DNA of 64,000 bases from Verrucomicrobiia bacterium. Lineage in GTDB: Bacteria > Verrucomicrobiota > Verrucomicrobiia > Verrucomicrobiales > DEV007. The notes below the pieces were generated by a model. The model saw only the letters and a list, made by a program, of their open reading frames with translations, searched no databases and was not told the origin of the DNA. Of this stretch, positions 50,545-59,079 are shown one piece after another. The stretch covers positions 1 to 64,000 of the forward strand of contig JAUIAH010000039.1 in NCBI GenBank assembly GCA_030425385.1, read 5' to 3'. Numbering within the stretch: position 1 is the first letter of the stretch; each line of letters opens with the position of its first letter. The position numbers and the translations under genes are program-made.

Positions 50545-52488
50545 ATGAAGTGGTTACTCTGGGTCCTCGTGTTCCTTTGGAGCAGTGGGTTCGCGAGTTT
50601 GGGAAGGGAGGCTTGGGATCCTTTCCGGCCGCTGGCCCGGCCGTCAGTCGGCTCCGTGGATGAGTTCATCGAAGCTGGATGGACAGGCCGCTCGTTAGCG
50701 CCCACAGGGAGAGCCTCGCGCGAGGTGTTGCTGCGGCGTCTTTCCTTCGACTTGTTAGGCTTGCCTCCCAGTCTTGAGGAGATGGATGCTTTTCTTAAGG
50801 ATTCGGATCTGAATGCGTGGGAGCGTGTGGTGGATCGCTTGTTAGCTTCCCCCCATTTCGGGGAGCGGTGGGCGCGCTATTGGTTGGATGTCATGCGTTA
50901 CAGCGAGACAAAGGGACACGTAACGGATATCGAGCGCCCCTTTGCATGGAAGTATCGCGACTACGTGATCGATGCGTTCAATGTGGACCTTCCCTATGAG
51001 CGCTTTGTGAGGGAACACATCGCAGGCGATTTGGTAGATCCAAGGCCAGGTCTTGGAGGTGAGGTCAACATCGCACCCACGGCTACGGGAGCGCTCTTCT
51101 TCCATGAAATGCATTTCATGGCGGTGGATCCCGTGAAGCAGCGGTGGGATGAGATTGATGCCCAAATTGACGTGATCTCAAAAGCCTTCTTGGGGCTCAC
51201 CGTGGCATGCGCGCGCTGTCATGATCACAAAACGGACCCTATCTCCCAGAGAGATTACTATGCCTTGGCGGGTTATTTCTACGGAACGGAGCAGGGGACG
51301 GCACGGGTGGCGCCTCGGGGTGCGAGCGATGAGGGCATTGTGAGAGCGGAGAGGGCCTATCAGAAGTTCCTAGATCAGAAGCGTGAAGGGCGGCGGAAAG
51401 CGCAGAGTGCGAAGAATCAGGAGTATTTCCCCATCAGTGAAGAACTGGGTGTGCAGACACGTGGTGATGCAAGCACGCTACAGAAGCTCACAGACGCCCT
51501 GAAGATGGTCGACCCCACTTGGTCTCATTGGGTGCGCGCGGCGGTGGATGTGCGAGGCGTGGATGTGCCCCTCCTCATTCGTGGTGACTATCGGACGAAA
51601 GGTGAACCCGTGAGGCGGCGGTTTCTGCACGTGTTAGGTAGCGGCTCCGGTCTTAGTTCTGATGCTGGACTTGGGGGCGACACGAGTGGGCGTCTTGAGT
51701 TGGCGGACGCGCTGGCCACGCATCCGTTAGGCTTTCGCGTGTGGGTGAATCGCCTGTGGTTCCATCTCTTCGGTCGCGGGCTGCAGGCCACGCCGAGTGA
51801 CTTTGGGAGCACGGGAGGAACGCCATCGCATCCGGATTTGCTCGATTACCTCGCCTCTCAGTTCGCCGTTTCCGGTGGATCCACGAAAGCAATCGTTCGC
51901 GAGATCGTGCTCTCACAGACCTACCAACGAGCATCGGCAGTGCCGCGGGAAAGCGATCCAGAGAATCGCTGGTTAGCCCATCAGAATCGGCGCCGGTTGC
52001 AAGCGGAGCCCATTCGCGATGCGATCCTCTCGGTATCGGGCCATTTAGATCGAGCCTTGTTAGGGGAAAGCGTGTCACCTTGGGTGCCGCCCCATGCGAC
52101 GGCGAACAAGGAGGCAAACATCCCGCTCTCGGGACCAGTCGATGGCTTGGGGCGCCGGAGTGTGTATGTGCAAGTGCGGCGGAATTTCCCGGAGCCGTTT
52201 CTCAAGATCTTTGATTTCCCTGACCCCGGATTGAGCATCGGTAAACGGGATGTGACGAGTCCGCCATCGCAAGCGTTGGCGATGATGAATAGCCCTTTTG
52301 TCCACGACCAGGCACATCGGTGGGCCACCAAGGCGATGAGCGCGGGGGAGTCCATTAGTGAGATGTTTCGCCAAGCGTTGGGACGCGCACCTTTGGCTGG
52401 GGAAGTGGCTGCCCTGGAGGCGCTGGCGACCCGCGACGAAGTCGCGCACGTGATCTTGAACCTGACGGAGTTTCGTTATGTCGACTGA
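50545..52488 (+). CDS. DUF1549/DUF1553 (PSD1-type) secreted protein
   Basis: The 647-residue protein has a signal peptide (residues 1-20). The DUF1549 domain (about 35-240) shows LLRRLSFDLLGLPPSLEEMDAF, LLASPHFGERWARYWLDVMRY and CARCHDHKTDPIS near 225, a CxxCH haem-type motif. The DUF1553 domain (about 375-610) shows ALATHPLGFRVWVNRLWFHLFGRGL (in parts) and SDFGSTGGTPSHPDLLDYLA. These proteins are hallmark genes of Planctomycetes and Verrucomicrobia, thought to act with DUF1501 proteins in periplasmic glycan or sulfate ester metabolism, though no reaction is proven. No separate PSCyt1 domain is present. The DUF1501 gene overlaps its end by 11 bases. Confidence 0.9.
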   Translation: MKWLLWVLVFLWSSGFASLGREAWDPFRPLARPSVGSVDEFIEAGWTGRSLAPTGRASREVLLRRLSFDLLGLPPSLEEMDAFLKDSDLNAWERVVDRLLASPHFGERWARYWLDVMRYSETKGHVTDIERPFAWKYRDYVIDAFNVDLPYERFVREHIAGDLVDPRPGLGGEVNIAPTATGALFFHEMHFMAVDPVKQRWDEIDAQIDVISKAFLGLTVACARCHDHKTDPISQRDYYALAGYFYGTEQGTARVAPRGASDEGIVRAERAYQKFLDQKREGRRKAQSAKNQEYFPISEELGVQTRGDASTLQKLTDALKMVDPTWSHWVRAAVDVRGVDVPLLIRGDYRTKGEPVRRRFLHVLGSGSGLSSDAGLGGDTSGRLELADALATHPLGFRVWVNRLWFHLFGRGLQATPSDFGSTGGTPSHPDLLDYLASQFAVSGGSTKAIVREIVLSQTYQRASAVPRESDPENRWLAHQNRRRLQAEPIRDAILSVSGHLDRALLGESVSPWVPPHATANKEANIPLSGPVDGLGRRSVYVQVRRNFPEPFLKIFDFPDPGLSIGKRDVTSPPSQALAMMNSPFVHDQAHRWATKAMSAGESISEMFRQALGRAPLAGEVAALEALATRDEVAHVILNLTEFRYVD

Positions 52489-53848
52489 TCCCACCTTCGT
52501 CTCACGGCGCGACTGGTTGCATCGCAGCTTGGGTGGATTTGGATCGCTGGCATTTGCGGGCTTGTTAGGAGCGGCGCGCGGCGCCCATCATGCGCCGCGT
52601 GCGCAGGCGGTGATCCATCTCTACATGGAGGGTGGGCCTAGTCAGTTGGATACGTTTGACTACAAGCCTGAGCTTGAGACCTGGGCAGGGAAGGATCTGC
52701 CGTTTGAGAAGCCAGCGACGGTTTTTAACAGTAGTGCCAGGGTGATGCCATCGCCCTTTGCCTTCCAGCGGCATGGCCGATCGGGTGCGTGGGTGAGTGA
52801 ACTTTTCCCGCATGTTGCGGGTGTGGTGGACGAGCTCGCCATCATCCGCTCCTTGCATCATGACGTTTCCAATCATTCGGCGGCTTGTTATAAGACGCAC
52901 ACGGGAGAAGCCATGGCCGGGCGGCCCAGCATGGGGTCGTGGGTGACGTATGGGTTAGGCTCCGCAAACGAAGAGCTTCCGGGTTTCGTGGTTCTGGATT
53001 GTGGGCAAGGGCCTTCTGGAGGGGCGCCAACATGGGGTGCGGGATTTCTCCCGGCCGACTTCGAAGGCGTGAAGTTTTTGAAAGGGGATGTCACGGTGCC
53101 TTTTCTGAATCCGTTAGAACGCCCTGCGCAGCGGCAACGGATCAAGCTCGAAGCCTTGGCGTCGCTCAATCGTCAGCGCATGGAAGTGGTCGGGCCCGAT
53201 CCAGCCTTGCAAGCGGCTCTGGCTTCTTACGAAAAGGCAGCGCGGATGCAAACAGCCGTACCTGAGTTGATGGATGTGTCAGGGGAGACGGCGGCGACCA
53301 AGCAGCTCTACGGGATGGACGATGGGCGATGCGCCCTCTTCGGTTCTCGGTGCCTCATTGCTAGGAGACTGATTGAGCGTGGGGTGCGCTTTGTTGAAAT
53401 CTTCTCGCCTCGGGTGCAGGCGGATCGCTGGGATCAGCACGGTGGTCTCGAGATCGGTCATCGACGCAATGCCGTGGCCGTGGACCAGCCCATCGCCGGG
53501 TTGATCAAAGACTTGAAGGCGCGTGGTTTGTTAGAGAGCACCATTGTTCTCTGGGGTGGGGAATTTGGAAGGACGCCCTCCAGTCAGGGGCGAGATGGCC
53601 GTGATCACAACCCCTTCGGTTACACGAATTGGGTCGCCGGTGGTGGCTTCCGGCCAGGGATTCGCTATGGGGAAACCGATCCCTTTGGCTACTACGCGGC
53701 CAAGAATAAGGTTCACCTTCATGACTTGCACGCCACGATTCTACGTCAGTTAGGAATTGATCATGAACGGCTGACCTTCCGCCACGCGGGACGTGATTTC
53801 AGGCTTACCGATGTGCATGGATTCGTGGTGGACGACATCCTGGTGTGA
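52478..53848 (+). CDS. DUF1501 family secreted protein (Tat signal)
   Basis: The 456-residue protein carries a twin-arginine signal (VSRRDWLHRSLGGFGSLAF, residues 8-26). The DUF1501 marks are AVIHLYMEGGPSQLDTFDYKP near residue 44-64, ELFPHVAGVVDELAIIRSLHHD near 108, SMGSWVTYGLG near 150, GLLESTIVLWGGEFGRTPSS near 350 and DHNPFGYTNWVAGG near 374. It differs from the DUF1501 protein at 20404 in that it keeps its classic DUF1553 partner. The 11-base overlap implies coupled translation. The reaction is unknown; the fold belongs to the alkaline phosphatase-like clan. Confidence 0.9.
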   Translation: MSTDPTFVSRRDWLHRSLGGFGSLAFAGLLGAARGAHHAPRAQAVIHLYMEGGPSQLDTFDYKPELETWAGKDLPFEKPATVFNSSARVMPSPFAFQRHGRSGAWVSELFPHVAGVVDELAIIRSLHHDVSNHSAACYKTHTGEAMAGRPSMGSWVTYGLGSANEELPGFVVLDCGQGPSGGAPTWGAGFLPADFEGVKFLKGDVTVPFLNPLERPAQRQRIKLEALASLNRQRMEVVGPDPALQAALASYEKAARMQTAVPELMDVSGETAATKQLYGMDDGRCALFGSRCLIARRLIERGVRFVEIFSPRVQADRWDQHGGLEIGHRRNAVAVDQPIAGLIKDLKARGLLESTIVLWGGEFGRTPSSQGRDGRDHNPFGYTNWVAGGGFRPGIRYGETDPFGYYAAKNKVHLHDLHATILRQLGIDHERLTFRHAGRDFRLTDVHGFVVDDILV

Positions 53849-53907
53849 CGCGTTGTTTCTTTAGAAGAATCCTGTAACCTCACAACCTGAATCCGTCAGG
53901 AATCCAT

Positions 53908-55926
53908 GTGAGCACGAGAACTTGTCCCACCTGTAGCCAGCCCATCCCGGCCGATGCCCCTGGCGGATTCTGCCCCGCGTGCCTCCTGCGGGAAGCGGAT
54001 GAACCCTTCTCTTCCGGCAATGAGGCTCCTTCTGTCGAGGAAATCGCCGCTGCCTTCCCCAATCTCAAAGTCATTCGCCTCCTCGGCCGTGGCGGCATGG
54101 GCTTTGTGTATGAAGCTCGGCAGAACGACCTTGAGCGGACAGTTGCGATCAAAGTCCTCTCGCCCCAACTGGGCACGGATCCCACCTTCGCCGAGCGTTT
54201 TGCCCGCGAAGCCCGGATCCTCGCCAAGTTACAGCACCCTAACATCGTCACGTTGTTCGAGCATGGTGAGCAGGGTGGTTTCTACTATCTCCTCATGGAA
54301 CACGTCGATGGCGTCAATCTTCGCCAGGCCATGCAAGCGGGGCGCTTTACTCCAGAGCAAGCCCTTGCGATTGTCCCCGCCATCTGCGACGCCCTTCAAA
54401 CAGCCCACACTCAGGGCATCTGGCATCGCGATATCAAACCAGAGAACATTCTGTTAGATAAAGAGGGGCGCGTGAAGATTGCCGACTTCGGGATTGCTCG
54501 CATTCTTGGCGATCCCGCCCGCAACTTCACCCTCACCCAAACCGGGAATGCCCTCGGTAGCTCTGCCTACATGGCTCCCGAGCAATTCGAAGATCCCCGC
54601 AAGATCGATCACCGTTCGGACATCTACAGCCTCGGCGTTGTTCTCTACGAGATGCTCACCGGGGAGCTGCCTCTCGGACGATTTCCCACTCCCAGCCAAC
54701 GGGCTGCCGTGGACGCACGTATTGATGAAATCGTCCTGCGCACCCTTGAGAAGGAGCGCGAACTCCGTCAGCAAAGCGCCACCCAGGTGAAGGCGGAATT
54801 GCAGGACACGTCTGCGTCGCCCGCCGCAAGCAACCTCGCCGGTTCCTCTTTCGATCATTCAGACAAATACTTCCTTTGGTCGCTTGGGCTTTGGCTTGGT
54901 GGTTTCTGTTCAACTTTTCTCGCTGGAAGCTTTGCTAGGATCTTGGCAAATTTCACAGGAACCTACAACCTTTCACCATCGCCATTTCTCTTTCGCCTCG
55001 GAGGCTTCGCTGCATTCTTCGGATTCATCGGCTGCTTGTGGATTCTGTGCAGAATTCGCCATGACAAACATCCTATAAGGCATCGCACGCCGCTTCTCGT
55101 GCTCGTCTTCTGGCCAGCAGTCCTTCTCCTCACTGCGGGATGGCTTGGGTTGGTATTCGAATCGCACCAGCAATCATTCGATTTCCGGGGTGAAATTGAT
55201 AGGCTCACCTCCGCACCTCCCTTGGTGATCCTCGCTGCAATCATGGTTCCGAGTATTCTTGTGAGATTCCTGTGGGGCCAATGTGCGAAACCACGCGCCT
55301 CTCGATCACACCGCTGGCCCGCCATCCTGGCAACCACCATCGCCCTAACGAGCATCGTTGGTCTTCACTTTGTCACGGAACGGATCAACGACTTCAGCGC
55401 ATACTTCGGAGCACGTTTCACTCTTGAAGACACCTCTCCAGGTGCTGATGAACGGTCGCTGCTGGAACACGAGACGGCCATCAACCAGGCGGCAAGGGCA
55501 GCTCTGGGCAGTAACTCACAGTTATCACCCCGAGTTCTCAGCTCCATGGCGCTTGGCGGTGATGCTAGCGAAGAATCCTACCAGATCTATGTCGCCTGGC
55601 GTTCCTCAATCGCCAAGGATGCGGAGGATTTCGCTCGGCGATATCAAGTGAGGCTGGTAACTTATTTGCCTAACGGCATCTCAATCACGCGCAAGACTCT
55701 GGAGGACCAACGCCAACGGTTCGGTGGACGGCCATTTAGAGAATTTATCCCCATCTTCTTCCTGGTTGCTTTCGTCATTGTCTTCTTACTGGCAAAGAGC
55801 AGTTGGATAAGCATCGGGTTAACGAGTGCCCTAAGCCTGATCACTGCTGGCCTCCTCCTTATGTCAGATTGGCCGAAGGATCCAAGTGAACTGCCTCCAT
55901 TCATTGTCGCCCCAGACTCCCCATGA
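53908..55926 (+). CDS. membrane Ser/Thr protein kinase with zinc ribbon
   Basis: The 672-residue protein begins at a GTG (53908) with a CPTC...CPAC zinc ribbon (C6, C9, C22, C25). The Hanks-type kinase domain spans about 55-320: P-loop GRGGMGFVYEA at 60-70, K82 in AIKVL, HRDIKPEN at 173-180 and DFG at 193-195, followed by APEQ near 225. Five to seven membrane segments lie after residue 330 with a soluble loop near 490-600. The last gene bases overlap the ATG of an ECF sigma factor gene by 4, which points to a kinase-sigma signalling pair. Such pairs are known in Planctomycetes and Verrucomicrobia; the signal sensed is unknown. Confidence 0.9.
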   Translation: MSTRTCPTCSQPIPADAPGGFCPACLLREADEPFSSGNEAPSVEEIAAAFPNLKVIRLLGRGGMGFVYEARQNDLERTVAIKVLSPQLGTDPTFAERFAREARILAKLQHPNIVTLFEHGEQGGFYYLLMEHVDGVNLRQAMQAGRFTPEQALAIVPAICDALQTAHTQGIWHRDIKPENILLDKEGRVKIADFGIARILGDPARNFTLTQTGNALGSSAYMAPEQFEDPRKIDHRSDIYSLGVVLYEMLTGELPLGRFPTPSQRAAVDARIDEIVLRTLEKERELRQQSATQVKAELQDTSASPAASNLAGSSFDHSDKYFLWSLGLWLGGFCSTFLAGSFARILANFTGTYNLSPSPFLFRLGGFAAFFGFIGCLWILCRIRHDKHPIRHRTPLLVLVFWPAVLLLTAGWLGLVFESHQQSFDFRGEIDRLTSAPPLVILAAIMVPSILVRFLWGQCAKPRASRSHRWPAILATTIALTSIVGLHFVTERINDFSAYFGARFTLEDTSPGADERSLLEHETAINQAARAALGSNSQLSPRVLSSMALGGDASEESYQIYVAWRSSIAKDAEDFARRYQVRLVTYLPNGISITRKTLEDQRQRFGGRPFREFIPIFFLVAFVIVFLLAKSSWISIGLTSALSLITAGLLLMSDWPKDPSELPPFIVAPDSP

Positions 55927-56606
55927 CGCCCTTTCACGCCACCCGTTGGACGCTTGTCCTTCGCTCGCATGGGCAGGGGGTGGAGGCGGAGGCTGCGTTG
56001 TCGGAGCTGTGTGAGACTTACTACGAGCCCGTTGTTTCCTTTCTGCGCCGTGAAGGCCGGAGCGACGATGATGCTCGCGAAATGGCGCACGGGTTCTTTC
56101 AGCAGATCCTAACAGGTGGACTTGGCCAGCCAGATCCGGCTAAGGGGAGATTTCGAACTTATCTGTTAGGAGCCTTGAAGAACTTCCTTTCCAACCACCG
56201 TGCTGCCGCTCATGCTGCCAAACGCGGGGGCGATGTCGAGCACGTCGAATGGGATGAATCCACTTCCGGCGCCGCTGCCGATGCCGACACCCTCGCCTTT
56301 GATCGCGATTGGGCCTTTGCCCTCCTTGAGCGGGCGTTGTCGAGACTCGAAGCAGGGTTGGCGCACAAACCTGACCATTTCCAGACATTGAAACCTTGGC
56401 TCGACGGTTCCCCTGACCAGTCGCAAGCGTTCGCCGCTCAGACTCTTGGTCTATCCCTCACGGCCACGAAGGTTGCCATTCACCGTCTTCGCACGCGCTT
56501 CCGCGAACTCATCCGTGCCGAGATCGCTGCCACCGTTTCCACGGAAGAAGAGGCCGCCATCGAGCTCCGTCACCTCATTGCGGTCGCGAGTCGTCTTGGA
56601 AGCTAG
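55923..56606 (+). CDS. ECF-type RNA polymerase sigma factor
   Basis: The 227-residue protein starts FHATRWTLVLRS, like the kinase-linked ECF sigma factors of this phylum. Region 2 is seen as ALSELCETYYEPVVSFLRREG near residue 24 and DDAREMAHGFFQQIL near 47 to 61. Region 4 is near 165-205, with AAQTLGLSLTATKVAIHRLRTRFREL (in parts) as the DNA-binding helix-turn-helix. It overlaps the kinase gene by 4 bases, kinase first and sigma second. Control by phosphorylation is inferred from known pairs. Its stop codon shares a CTAG with the stop of the opposite gene. Confidence 0.88.
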   Translation: MTPFHATRWTLVLRSHGQGVEAEAALSELCETYYEPVVSFLRREGRSDDDAREMAHGFFQQILTGGLGQPDPAKGRFRTYLLGALKNFLSNHRAAAHAAKRGGDVEHVEWDESTSGAAADADTLAFDRDWAFALLERALSRLEAGLAHKPDHFQTLKPWLDGSPDQSQAFAAQTLGLSLTATKVAIHRLRTRFRELIRAEIAATVSTEEEAAIELRHLIAVASRLGS

Positions 56607-57172
56607 TTCCAGAAAGCCAAGGCGCAGCCAAGGGTGAGCACGCCGTAGACGACGCCGCCGATGCAGGCGACTTTCCAGCGGGACTGTTGCTGATCGAGCC
56701 AGCTGATCTGATCACGCATGACGTAGGGCATGCCGACCCAGAACATCCCGAGAATGATCCAGGCGTAGGCGAGGATGGGAAGGAGGAGCTTGGTGAATGC
56801 CATCGTCTCTGGGACTTTGAACCAGGCGGCGTCTAACAAGACACACGCAGCCAAGAGCATGAGTGTGCCTAGGGCACGTACGGCGAGGAATTCCTCGACA
56901 AAGAAGACGACGAGGACATAGGCCACCGGAATGGCGAAGAGGATGGTTTGGCGTAAGTGTGAGAATTCGCCCAAGTCCATGGAGGACACGATCCAGAATG
57001 TCCAGAGCGCGTTGATGGTCATGAGAATGACCCCAAAGGCGCGGTTGCGTGGGAAATCATGCAAGATGGAGCGGATAGATTTGCCGTTGAGGAGGGCCAC
57101 GATGTGGGTGGCGATGAGGCCGAGGCCGAGGACGATGCCCGTGGTTTTGAGGTCGGTATTCTCGTAGATCAT
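56603..57172 (-). CDS. polytopic membrane protein of unknown function
   Basis: The 189-residue protein has five or six membrane segments, starting at ATHIVALLNG-flanked helices: IVLGLGLIATHIVALL (12-27), FGVILMTINALWTFWIVSS (45-63), TILFAIPVAYVLVVFFVEEF (75-94), TLMLLAACVLLDAAWF, LPILAYAWIILGMFWVGMPY and VACIGGVVYGVLTLGCALAF. There is no signature that I recognise. It is read in the same direction as miaB and ends on the shared CTAG of the sigma gene. It could be co-transcribed with miaB since only 28 bases lie between miaB's stop and its start. Confidence 0.7.
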   Translation of the reverse strand: MIYENTDLKTTGIVLGLGLIATHIVALLNGKSIRSILHDFPRNRAFGVILMTINALWTFWIVSSMDLGEFSHLRQTILFAIPVAYVLVVFFVEEFLAVRALGTLMLLAACVLLDAAWFKVPETMAFTKLLLPILAYAWIILGMFWVGMPYVMRDQISWLDQQQSRWKVACIGGVVYGVLTLGCALAFWN

Positions 57173-57200
57173 GCGCTCTTGTTGCAGAAATGATAGGAAA

Positions 57201-58592
57201 TTAGACGAGGGCGGGCTCGCGGTCTTCGGCCATTACAAGGTCACCATAGAGACTGAACCCTGTGGTTTCCCGAATGGCGATATCGAGCATTTCCCCTTGG
57301 TGACGCTGGGCGTTGCCTTCAAAGATGACGATCTTATTATTGCTGGCGCGACCCGAGAGGCGCGCTTGGTTAGTCTTGCTGGGGCCCTCACACAGTACTT
57401 GAAGCGTTTTGCCCACGAAGGTGGCGTTTCTGGCCACCGCAATATCGTTGACGACTTTGAGGAGATCTTGGTTGCGCTCTTCTTTGACCTTCTCGGGGAG
57501 TTGGAGGGAATCATCCATCTCGGCGGCAGGTGTGTTCCGCCGTTTGGAATAACGGAAGATAAAGGCGTTATCGAAACGGATGCGTTGGACGAGTTCGCGC
57601 GTGGCGTGGTAGTCGGCCTCTGTCTCACCGGGAAAGCCGACGATGATATCGGTGGTGATCCCGAGGCCAGGACGGGCATCGCGCATCTTCTCGCAGATTT
57701 CTAAAAACTTTGCCGCTTTGTAAGGGCGATGCATGCGCTTGAGGATCCGATCGGAACCCGATTGCATGGGAAAGTGGATGTGAGAGGCGAGCTTGGGGAG
57801 CTCGCGGAAAGCATTGATGAGATCGTCGCGATACCCGATGGGATGAGGCGAGGTGAAGCGAATCCTCTTGAGGCCCTCAATGGTATGGAGTGATTCTAGC
57901 AATTGTACGAAAGGGCTCTTGCCGTCCACTTTGGGAAACTCATGGCGGCCATAGAGATTGACGATCTGTCCTAACAGAGTGACTTCTTTCACTCCGCGAT
58001 CGACGAGGCGGCGCACTTCATCGGTGATCTCGGCAATGGGGCGGCCGCGTTCCTCACCGCGAGTGTAGGGAACGATGCAGAAGGTGCATTTCATGTTGCA
58101 ACCCTGCATGATGGAGACAAAGGCGGTTGCTTGGCGCTCTGTCAGAATGTGGTCGCGAATGGTGTTCTGGCTATCGTCCTCCTCCTCCACATCGACGATC
58201 GTGTGGCGGAGATCGTCCATTTGCCTTTCAAGGCGTGGTTTCAGAATAGCGTCCACGTGATCTACGACGCGGTGATATTTCTGCGTGCCCACCACCAGGT
58301 CCGTGTGGGGAACATCCTTGAGCAGTTCAGCTCCGCGGCTTTGGGCCATGCAGCCCATGAATCCATAGACCAGGTGCGGCTTCTTCTCCCGGTGCCGCCC
58401 CATAATGCCCATCTTGCCCAGTGCCTTTTGTTCGGCTTGATCGCGCACGCTGCAGGTGTTGATGAGAATGACATCCGCCTCTTCCTCCTGGGAGGTCATC
58501 GTGTAGCCCCGCTCCGTGAACATCTGACCGACTTGTTCGGAGTCGCGGACGTTCATTTGACACCCGTAAGTTTTGATGAAGACGCGAGGCAT
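57201..58592 (-). CDS. miaB: tRNA-2-methylthio-N6-dimethylallyladenosine synthase
   Basis: MiaB adds the methylthio group to A37 of tRNAs that read UNN codons. The 463-residue protein has the N-terminal cluster ligands C11, C47 and C81, the radical SAM ligands C165, C169 and C172 in GCNMKCTFC, and a C-terminal TRAM domain near 395-455. IPVYTRGEER-like family text appears as IVPYTRGEERGRP after the cysteines. I chose the ATG at 58592, which begins PRVFIKTYGCQMN; the longer frame adds 42 residues without similarity. A divergent decayed gene lies 95 bases upstream. Confidence 0.96.
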   Translation of the reverse strand: MPRVFIKTYGCQMNVRDSEQVGQMFTERGYTMTSQEEEADVILINTCSVRDQAEQKALGKMGIMGRHREKKPHLVYGFMGCMAQSRGAELLKDVPHTDLVVGTQKYHRVVDHVDAILKPRLERQMDDLRHTIVDVEEEDDSQNTIRDHILTERQATAFVSIMQGCNMKCTFCIVPYTRGEERGRPIAEITDEVRRLVDRGVKEVTLLGQIVNLYGRHEFPKVDGKSPFVQLLESLHTIEGLKRIRFTSPHPIGYRDDLINAFRELPKLASHIHFPMQSGSDRILKRMHRPYKAAKFLEICEKMRDARPGLGITTDIIVGFPGETEADYHATRELVQRIRFDNAFIFRYSKRRNTPAAEMDDSLQLPEKVKEERNQDLLKVVNDIAVARNATFVGKTLQVLCEGPSKTNQARLSGRASNNKIVIFEGNAQRHQGEMLDIAIRETTGFSLYGDLVMAEDREPALV

Positions 58593-58687
58593 GAGAGAGC
58601 GGCTATGTAAGCAGCTTTTCCCGCGGTGACAAGTTCTGGCCCATGAGGATGCTTGCGGGGGGGCAGGGCTGCGGTTATTCTTGCTCG

Positions 58688-59070
58688 ATGGGCGAGCACG
58701 ATCCCACGACGAATCCATTCCCTGGGATGAATCCCTATTTGGAAAGGCAATGGTCGGATGGGCATACCACGTTGATTGCGCTGATTGCCGAGGCGCTATC
58801 TGAAATCTTGCCGCCCGATTTGCGGAGCATGGCCGAGGAGTATCGCGAGGAAGATCGGTGGAAAGACGGACTGCCTTCTTTGTGGGCTCCGAAGAGCGAG
58901 ACGATGGTCCCGATGTGCCACTCGCTCTGCAACCGATGATTGATCGTGTTTATCGCACTGGGCGTTATTGGTTGCTCGACTATGCAGGCGATCCGCCCGG
59001 GCCCGAGTGGTCTGAGGACGAGCGGGCGTGGGTGGATGAGCGGTTGCGCGAGGCAGGATTGCGCGCGTAG
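58688..59070 (+). pseudogene. DUF4058 gene remnant with internal deletion and frameshift
   Basis: From ATG 58688 the frame reads NPFPGMNPYLERQWSDGHTTL and LPPDLRSMAEEY, the N-terminus of DUF4058 proteins. It soon loses frame. A second frame, best seen from about 58880, reads PDVPLALQPMIDRVYRTGRYW and WSEDERAWVDERL, the C-terminus of the same family, and stops at 59070. The whole family is over 200 residues long, so roughly the middle half is missing and the two ends are out of frame. The gene is therefore dead. DUF4058 occurs in Planctomycetes, Verrucomicrobia and cyanobacteria. Confidence 0.8.
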
Positions 59071-59079
59071 AGGGAAGGC

